A stretch of 12,036 nt of DNA from contig JAISYB010000196.1 of NCBI GenBank assembly GCA_031270215.1, positions 1 to 12,036 on the forward strand, read 5' to 3'. The stretch is from Streptococcaceae bacterium. Lineage in GTDB: Bacteria; Bacillota; Bacilli; Lactobacillales; Streptococcaceae. Under the pieces are notes generated by a model. The model saw only the letters and a list, made by a program, of their open reading frames with translations, did no database searches and was not told where the DNA came from. Shown here piece by piece: positions 7,320 to 12,036 of the stretch (the stretch's first letter is position 1; each line of letters starts with the position of its first letter). The translations under genes and the position numbers were made by a program.

Positions 7320-7524
7320 GTGAAATCAAGAGTTTAAAAAGTAGTAGCAAGCTGGAGCTGGTGGTGGATATTTTTGCTTGCTTAAGAGGTGATAAAAGAA
7401 ATTATCACTGCGTTTTACAAGTGTCCGGAGATTTATCTAGGTCTTTAGTTAACAGACACAGCAGTCTACTATGAATTACAAACAATAAAAAGGGTTGAGG
7501 ACTTATCCTCAATCTCGTTTTTTT
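7320..7524 (+). ncRNA. Candidate structured noncoding RNA (about 205 nt), own promoter and terminator
   Basis: The interval between a good promoter and a strong terminator has no convincing coding potential and can fold extensively. GTAGTAG (7341-7347) pairs with CTACTAT (7466-7472) as a closing stem, extended inside by GCTG (7351-7354) with CAGC (7459-7462). A long apical rod has GGTGATAA (7388-7395) pairing with TTATCACT (7402-7409) over a 6-base loop, and CTTG (7377-7380) pairing with CAAG (7418-7421). Competing stems exist: AGCAAGC/GCTTGCT (7346-7352 with 7376-7382) and GTGTC/GACAC (7421-7425 with 7455-7459). A rod with an internal bubble, about 200 nt and independently transcribed, recalls 6S RNA, but I do not recognise a 6S consensus. 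It could equally be a dnaG leader whose two folds compete. No T-box motif is seen. Confidence 0.58.
7492..7524 (+). terminator. Rho-independent terminator before dnaG
   Basis: GGTTGAGGA (7493-7501) pairs over all 9 positions (one wobble) with TCCTCAATC (7506-7514) around the tetraloop CTTA. A run of seven T follows at 7518-7524. It ends 34 bases before the dnaG start, so dnaG expression needs readthrough or a weak promoter lying over the terminator. Confidence 0.88.
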
Positions 7525-7558
7525 ACTCAATATGAGTCGTTTTAGGAGGGGTGCCGGA

Positions 7559-9367
7559 GTGAAAAAATTTTCATCAGAAGAAATTGAAACAATCAAAAAT
7601 TCAGTTAATATTGTTGACATAATCGGTAGAGATGTTACATTATCAAAAAGCGGCAAAAATTATCATGGTCTATGTCCTTTCCATAATGAAAAGACACCAT
7701 CCTTTAGCGTCAACGAAGAACATCAATTTTTCCATTGCTTTGGTTGTGGCAAATCCGGCAGTGTTTTTGATTATCTCATGCTCCAAAAAAACATTGATTT
7801 TATTGCGTCACTCAAAGAAGTTGCCGAAATAGGCAACGTGAAGTTTGACTTTGAAGATAATCGACCACAAAATATCAATCCAAATCAGCGTTTGTATGAC
7901 ATTCATCAAGAAGTCGCCACCCTTTTACAGCATTTTTTGATAAATACCGAGTACGGAGTTGAAGCATTAGCTTATTTAAAGAAGCGTGGCATAACTAGTG
8001 AAATTATCGAACACTTTAAAATCGGCTTCAATCCTCCGGGTAATCAAAACCTACTTGAAAAAATATTAACTGGTAGAGGTTATACGCAGGAAGAATTATT
8101 GCAGTCTGGTATTTTTAACCAAGGTAAAACCGGTGAACTAAGAGAAATTTTCTACAACCGAATTATTTTCCCTTTGTATAACGAGTTTGGACAAGTCATT
8201 GCCTTCTCAGGAAGGGCAATGAGTGATAATCAGCGCGCCAAATATTTAAATTCCCCGCAAACGAAGATTTTCAACAAAAGCTATGAATTATTTCATCTCA
8301 ATGAAGCTAAACCGGTGATTCGAAAGACATCAGAGGTTTTTGTAATGGAAGGCTTTATGGACGTTATCGCAGCATATAAAGTCGGCGTTATTAATACTGT
8401 TGCATCAATGGGAACAAGCTTGACCGAAAATCATATCACACGTTTAATTAAAACTGCCAAAAAAATAATCTTTGCTTTTGACGGTGATGATGCTGGCATT
8501 AATGCAGCATACAAAGCCGTACAGCTAGTTAATCATCGTACTCAGACAGAAATCGTTACCTTTCCGGAACGGCTTGATCCAGATGAATATCTTAAAAAAT
8601 ACGGCACGGAAGCTTTAGTTAATTTATTACAGCATGCTAGAACCTCAGAGATTAGCTTTTTGATTAATTTTATAAAAAATAAATATAATTTAGCAAATGA
8701 AACAGAGCAGCTAAGCTTTGTTGAGGAAGCTTTACCACTCATCAGTCGAGTAAAAAGCTTGGTGGAGCAAGATGTCTATCTTAATCAAATCATTAAGCTT
8801 GCACCAATGGTTTCAAAGGAATCATTGCTTGATGAAATTAATCAAAATAATAATCAGAACAGTCAAAATCTTCCCTATCAACCAAAGACACGATCAAAAC
8901 CACGATTGCCAGCTCAAACAAAATCAATTCACCTTCAGCAATCTCGCTTGGAAAAAGCTGAAAGACAGCTGCTGGCTAGAGTTTTAAAAAGCGAAGCAAT
9001 CTTAAGGCAATTGATAGCAAACGAAAAATTTAATTTCAAACATGTGATTTATCAAAAAATTTATGTGCAAATCATCACTTGTTTTCTGAAAAATGGTATA
9101 ATAGTGACTGCAGATGTTTTGACGTCGCTAGAAGAGGATGAAGCACGTTCTGTTTTAACTGAAATCAGTAATTTAAATTTAGACGATAAAGTAACCGAGG
9201 GAGAAATTCAGGATTTAATAGTATTGATTGAAAAACAGTTGATAGTCGACCGATTAAACGATTTAGTTGAAAAGCAGAAGCAAGCAAAGGAAAATGGAAA
9301 TTTTGAGAGTGAATTAAGTTTTGGTCTTGAAATTATTCAATTACAAAAACAGATAAAAGAGGGATAA
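7559..9367 (+). CDS. dnaG: DNA primase DnaG
   Basis: The replicative primase, which makes RNA primers on the lagging strand and works with the DnaB-type helicase at the fork. GTG 7559 is chosen, giving 602 residues, because AGGAGGG at 7544-7550 lies 8 bases upstream. The in-frame ATG 7532 would put that site inside the gene and sits just after a terminator T-run. The CHC2 zinc-binding domain shows Cys39, His42, Cys60 and Cys63 (CPFH and CFGC). The catalytic Toprim core has Glu264 in MEGFMDV and DGDDAG at 308-313. A polar Asn/Gln/Lys-rich linker near residues 425-460 leads to the helicase-interaction domain at the C-terminus. The length is normal. rpoD starts 3 bp after the stop, the usual dnaG-rpoD unit. 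Confidence 0.97.
   Translation: MKKFSSEEIETIKNSVNIVDIIGRDVTLSKSGKNYHGLCPFHNEKTPSFSVNEEHQFFHCFGCGKSGSVFDYLMLQKNIDFIASLKEVAEIGNVKFDFEDNRPQNINPNQRLYDIHQEVATLLQHFLINTEYGVEALAYLKKRGITSEIIEHFKIGFNPPGNQNLLEKILTGRGYTQEELLQSGIFNQGKTGELREIFYNRIIFPLYNEFGQVIAFSGRAMSDNQRAKYLNSPQTKIFNKSYELFHLNEAKPVIRKTSEVFVMEGFMDVIAAYKVGVINTVASMGTSLTENHITRLIKTAKKIIFAFDGDDAGINAAYKAVQLVNHRTQTEIVTFPERLDPDEYLKKYGTEALVNLLQHARTSEISFLINFIKNKYNLANETEQLSFVEEALPLISRVKSLVEQDVYLNQIIKLAPMVSKESLLDEINQNNNQNSQNLPYQPKTRSKPRLPAQTKSIHLQQSRLEKAERQLLARVLKSEAILRQLIANEKFNFKHVIYQKIYVQIITCFLKNGIIVTADVLTSLEEDEARSVLTEISNLNLDDKVTEGEIQDLIVLIEKQLIVDRLNDLVEKQKQAKENGNFESELSFGLEIIQLQKQIKEG
9094..9102 (+). promoter_or_regulatory. Candidate internal promoter for rpoD inside dnaG
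   Basis: TGGTATAAT is a perfect extended -10 element (TG at 9094-9095, TATAAT at 9097-9102), about 270 bp upstream of the rpoD start and inside the dnaG coding region. No strong -35 box is present. In Bacillus the equivalent sigA operon has internal promoters near the end of the primase gene, so the position is plausible. The evidence here is the motif alone. Confidence 0.45.
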
Positions 9368-9370
9368 ATA

Positions 9371-10483
9371 ATGCCAAAAAATCAAAAAGATGTTACGACT
9401 TTTGATGTTGCAGTAGCAGAGTATATTAGAGCTAATAAAGCGACCGGTCAAGTTGTTATTGATGATTTGACAGATAAATTGGTCACACCATTTGCAATAG
9501 ATGCCGAAAAGATGGAGAAATTATATCAAAAAATTCAAGATGCCGGTATTAGTATCGTCGATGCTGAGGGTAATCCGAGTGCGGAAATACTAAAGCTTGA
9601 AGAAACCAAACAAAAAGTCAGTGAAACCGAAGATTTATCTGCACCAACCGGTGTCAAGATTAACGATCCGGTAAGAATGTATTTAAAGGAAATTGGTCGA
9701 GTACCTCTTTTAAATAGTGACGAAGAAATTACGCTTGCCATTGCGATTACTCAGGGAGACGAAATCGCTAAGCAGCGTTTAGCAGAAGCTAATTTACGTC
9801 TAGTTGTTAGTATTGCAAAACGTTATGTGGGTCGTGGCATGCAGTTTTTAGATTTAATCCAAGAAGGTAATATGGGATTGATGAAAGCCGTTGAAAAATT
9901 TGATCACACCAAGGGATTTAAGTTTTCAACTTATGCAACATGGTGGATTCGTCAAGCAATTACCCGAGCGATTGCCGATCAAGCGCGAACCATTCGTATT
10001 CCGGTTCACATGGTCGAAACGATTAATAAACTGATTCGTATCCAGCGACAATTACTTCAAGATTTAGGACGCGAACCTACTCCGGAAGAAATTGGTCAAG
10101 AAATGGAGCTACCGGTTGAAAAAATTCGGGAGATTTTAAAAATTGCTCAAGAGCCTGTATCACTTGAAACACCAATTGGTGAAGAAGACGACTCTCATCT
10201 TGGCGACTTTATTGAAGATGATAATGCGACCAGTCCGGCTGACCATGCGACTTACCAAATGCTAAAGGAGCAGCTGGAAGATGTTCTTGATACACTGACT
10301 GACCGAGAGGAAAATGTATTAAGATTACGCTTTGGTTTAGATGATGGACGGACACGGACACTAGAAGAAGTAGGAAAAGTATTTAATGTGACACGTGAGC
10401 GAATTCGTCAAATCGAAGCTAAAGCATTACGAAAATTGCGCCACCCGAGTCGTTCAAAACAACTCAAGGATTTCTTAGAATAA
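9371..10483 (+). CDS. rpoD: Primary RNA polymerase sigma factor RpoD (SigA)
   Basis: The housekeeping sigma-70 factor, which directs RNA polymerase to TTGACA/TATAAT promoters such as those in this window. It has 370 residues, the short Firmicute form without the large non-conserved insert of E. coli. Region 1.1 covers about the first 80 residues and is variable. Region 1.2 begins at DPVRMYLKEIGR (residue 99). Region 2, with YATWWIRQAITRAIADQ from residue 188, melts and recognises the -10 box. Region 3 follows. Region 4 carries the -35 helix-turn-helix, VTRERIRQIEAKALRKLR from residue 340. The sequence from region 1.2 onward is close to the Enterococcus protein. ATG 9371 is preceded by AGAGGG at 9358-9363 within the end of dnaG, so the two are probably translationally linked. 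Confidence 0.98.
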   Translation: MPKNQKDVTTFDVAVAEYIRANKATGQVVIDDLTDKLVTPFAIDAEKMEKLYQKIQDAGISIVDAEGNPSAEILKLEETKQKVSETEDLSAPTGVKINDPVRMYLKEIGRVPLLNSDEEITLAIAITQGDEIAKQRLAEANLRLVVSIAKRYVGRGMQFLDLIQEGNMGLMKAVEKFDHTKGFKFSTYATWWIRQAITRAIADQARTIRIPVHMVETINKLIRIQRQLLQDLGREPTPEEIGQEMELPVEKIREILKIAQEPVSLETPIGEEDDSHLGDFIEDDNATSPADHATYQMLKEQLEDVLDTLTDREENVLRLRFGLDDGRTRTLEEVGKVFNVTRERIRQIEAKALRKLRHPSRSKQLKDFLE

Positions 10484-10520
10484 ACGAAATTCAAGATAAA
10501 CCCTAAATATTCAGATAAAC

Positions 10521-10566
10521 AAACGCATGAAATCAACGTTTACTTAAACGACTTTCATGCGTTTTT
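10521..10566 (+). terminator. Rho-independent terminator of dnaG-rpoD
   Basis: AAACGCATGAAA (10521-10532) pairs perfectly over 12 bp with TTTCATGCGTTT (10553-10564). The apical part holds a second small stem, CGTTT (10537-10541) with AAACG (10546-10550). The right arm runs into five T residues (10562-10566). It begins 37 bases after the rpoD stop. Confidence 0.85.
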
Positions 10567-10570
10567 CCTA

Positions 10571-10602
10571 TTGTTATCATAATAAATAAGCGTTTATATA
10601 AA
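10571..10602 (+). promoter_or_regulatory. Possible promoter of the subtilase gene (weak match)
   Basis: TTGTTA at 10571-10576 could be a -35 box, with TATATA at 10595-10600 (18-bp spacing) as a -10 box; TATAAA at 10597-10602 overlaps it. It lies right after the rpoD terminator and just before the 14-bp palindrome, which would then cover the start of transcription. The match is weak in AT-rich DNA. The leader would be about 165 nt. I saw no better promoter in 10620-10770. Confidence 0.3.
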
Positions 10603-10606
10603 TTTT

Positions 10607-10620
10607 CTATCATATGATAG
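10607..10620. promoter_or_regulatory. Perfect 14-bp palindrome CTATCATATGATAG, possible operator
   Basis: The sequence is its own reverse complement over all 14 positions, the symmetry expected of a dimeric repressor site. It lies 156 bases upstream of the subtilase start, immediately downstream of the possible -10 box. It is not followed by a T-tract and has no room for a loop, so it is not a terminator. The binding protein is unknown. The remaining bases up to 10775 hold nothing else I can assign apart from the subtilase ribosome site (GGGGAGAG, 10762-10769). Confidence 0.35.
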
Positions 10621-10775
10621 GTAAATTATGGCTTGTAAATAAAAAAATAGCGTGTTACCCTTTTCCTAGGTTATCAATATCTTCATTTGCCACTCATTTT
10701 TTTGGAATATTATTACTTCATTTTCACAAAATAAAGCTGGCTTACGAAGAAATAAGAAATTGGGGAGAGTGTTTT

Positions 10776-12036
10776 ATGGGGAAATTAAAAGGAACTACAG
10801 GAATTTTGTTAGGTGTTTTAGCGTTAAATACGTTATCGCCGCTACTTTTGCTACAATCGGTGTCTGCTGAGGAAAGTCAACAGACTTCCCTTCAGAAACA
10901 AGTGGCAAAAGCAGAAAAGGAACTTGCCAAGCTGAGTGGGAAAAATGAGATAAACTCAGATGAAGTCAGCTCATCACTTGACAAAGCTTCAAAAGAGCTT
11001 CAGGAGGAACAAGATAAAGAGTTAACCGAGCGGATAAAAACTCAATTATTAGAAAAAGGCTATACATCGGAACAAATCGAACAGGCGGATTTGGATAATG
11101 AACCTGTAAAAGTATTTGTGCAATTAAAAGAAGATGCTGCAGTTAAGGATACTTCTAACGTAAAACAGGATAAAAAAGGGGCGCAAAAGATTAATCGGGC
11201 TGTACATGATGTGATTAATAAACAATCAAATATCAAAAAAGCAGTCAAAAATATCACGAAAAAGAATGTTGGTCGTTCTTATGGCTATTTATACAACGGT
11301 TTTTCGACAGAAGCGACAAAGAGTGAAATAACAAAAATCAAGGCACTTTCAAATGTTCAGTCGGTTAGTGTCGCGCGGACATACACAATAACGGATTCTA
11401 ATTCGAATCAATTAGGAAATGTTGACGGTGCATGGAATAACGCAACTTATCCGGTGAAAGGTGAAAAAACGGTCATTTCCATTATTGATAGTGGGATTGA
11501 TGTCAATCATAAGGATTTACGACTTTCAAAAGAAACCGAGCCGGCGCTTTCAAAGGACGTCGTGCAGGCTGCAATTGAAGGAGATGCACAAACGCAAGGA
11601 CTGTCGTATGGAAAATATTACACCTCAAAAGTACCGTATGCCTATAATTATGCGGATCATAACGATGTTGTCTATGATAACGGGACAAATGGAATGCACG
11701 GTATGCACGTTGCCGGGATTGCAGGGGCAAATGGTGAGAATGCAGACAATGTTAATTCTGTCGTAGGTGTTGCACCGGAAGCTCAGTTTTTAGATATGAA
11801 GGTATTTTCTAATACAAGTATTTATGCTTACGCAGAAGATGTGATTGCGGCGATTGAAGATTCTGTTCGTTTGGGAGCGAATGTTATCAATCTGTCCTTG
11901 GGTGCTAGTAATGGTTCAGAAACAAACGATCCTGAGCAGATTGCCATCAAAGAGGCGGCAAAAAAAGGCGTAGTAGCCGTAATCGCTGCAGGAAATTCAG
12001 GCGCCTTTGGCGGTGTGGAAAACCAAGATAAAGCAA
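10776..12036 (+). CDS. Secreted subtilisin-family (S8) protease, lactocepin/C5a-peptidase type (3' partial)
   Basis: The first 420 codons of a cell-envelope serine protease that runs off the window. ATG 10776 has GGGGAGAG 6 bases upstream. The signal peptide has a KLK N-region and hydrophobic core, with probable cleavage after VSA (residue 31). A charged, Lys/Glu-rich, possibly coiled-coil segment follows (about 32-100), then an inhibitor-like propeptide (about 110-200, ending near VQSVSVARTY). In the catalytic domain Asp238 lies in IIDSGID, His308 in HGMHVAGI (Met in place of the common Thr, as in lactocepins) and oxyanion-hole Asn407 in AAGNSG. The catalytic Ser, any PA insert, Fn3-like domains and LPxTG anchor would lie beyond the edge. 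Such proteases digest casein or host proteins and peptides; the substrate here is unknown. It is transcribed separately from dnaG-rpoD. Confidence 0.92.
   Translation, partial: MGKLKGTTGILLGVLALNTLSPLLLLQSVSAEESQQTSLQKQVAKAEKELAKLSGKNEINSDEVSSSLDKASKELQEEQDKELTERIKTQLLEKGYTSEQIEQADLDNEPVKVFVQLKEDAAVKDTSNVKQDKKGAQKINRAVHDVINKQSNIKKAVKNITKKNVGRSYGYLYNGFSTEATKSEITKIKALSNVQSVSVARTYTITDSNSNQLGNVDGAWNNATYPVKGEKTVISIIDSGIDVNHKDLRLSKETEPALSKDVVQAAIEGDAQTQGLSYGKYYTSKVPYAYNYADHNDVVYDNGTNGMHGMHVAGIAGANGENADNVNSVVGVAPEAQFLDMKVFSNTSIYAYAEDVIAAIEDSVRLGANVINLSLGASNGSETNDPEQIAIKEAAKKGVVAVIAAGNSGAFGGVENQDKA

Noticed and set aside
7320..7524. T-box riboswitch upstream of dnaG
   Set aside because: No AGGGTGG-type T-box sequence or specifier loop is visible, and dnaG is not a usual T-box target.
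7532..7558. ATG 7532 as the dnaG start (9 extra codons)
   Set aside because: It lies just after a terminator T-run with no ribosome site, whereas GTG 7559 has AGGAGGG 8 bases upstream and begins with the expected primase N-terminus.
7614..7643. TTGACA at 7614 with CATTAT as a promoter inside dnaG
   Set aside because: The -10 match is only four of six, it lies after the dnaG start, and it would not serve any nearby start codon.
11461..11766. A 101-residue + strand frame and a 75-residue - strand frame overlapping the protease
   Set aside because: The protease frame here carries the catalytic Asp and His motifs and is open through the window edge; the other frames have no family features.

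Overview
The window is AT-rich DNA of a low-GC Gram-positive bacterium. The sigma factor closely matches the Enterococcaceae/Lactobacillales type: a short 370-residue RpoD with a variable N-terminal region and near-invariant regions 2 to 4. A beta-glucoside PTS operon, a lactocepin-type surface protease and the ypiA-ypiB pair fit a fermentative lactic acid bacterium, probably an Enterococcus/Vagococcus relative. The genus is an inference, not something read directly. All genes are on the + strand.

Layout: (1) 1-254, the 3' end of an unrecognised gene, closed by a long hairpin. (2) 299-3127, a two-gene sugar operon with its own sigma-A promoter: a PTS EIIC permease (celB family) overlapping by 4 bp a GH1 6-phospho-beta-glucosidase, then a strong terminator. 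The GH1 enzyme keeps its nucleophile Glu but has Gln where the acid/base Glu should be. (3) 3128-3417, noncoding, with possible hairpins and an extended -10 promoter. (4) 3418-7270, a tight four-gene cluster: an AI-2E/PerM-family membrane protein, a degenerate 3-dehydroquinate synthase-like protein, the TPR protein YpiA and the small YpiB. (5) 7285-7524, a promoter, about 205 nt of structured noncoding RNA and a terminator, just before dnaG. (6) 7559-10483, dnaG and rpoD 3 bp apart, with a candidate internal promoter in dnaG, closed by a 12-bp-stem terminator. (7) 10484-10775, a regulatory region with a perfect 14-bp palindrome. (8) 10776 to the end, the N-terminal 420 codons of a secreted subtilisin-family protease running off the window.

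How the parts work together: the first operon would import a beta-glucoside as its 6-phosphate and cleave it, but EIIA and EIIB are not in the window and the hydrolase may have altered chemistry. The ypiA-ypiB pair follows aromatic amino acid genes in Bacillus, so an AroB-like protein without zinc ligands or cofactor glycines directly upstream looks like an aro-operon survivor that became a pseudoenzyme. dnaG-rpoD is the classic macromolecular-synthesis unit, here preceded by an RNA that could be an independent small RNA or a leader/attenuator.

The items most worth following up are the Glu-to-Gln GH1, the AroB-like pseudoenzyme and the structured RNA before dnaG. No CRISPR array, insertion sequence, tRNA or rRNA was seen.
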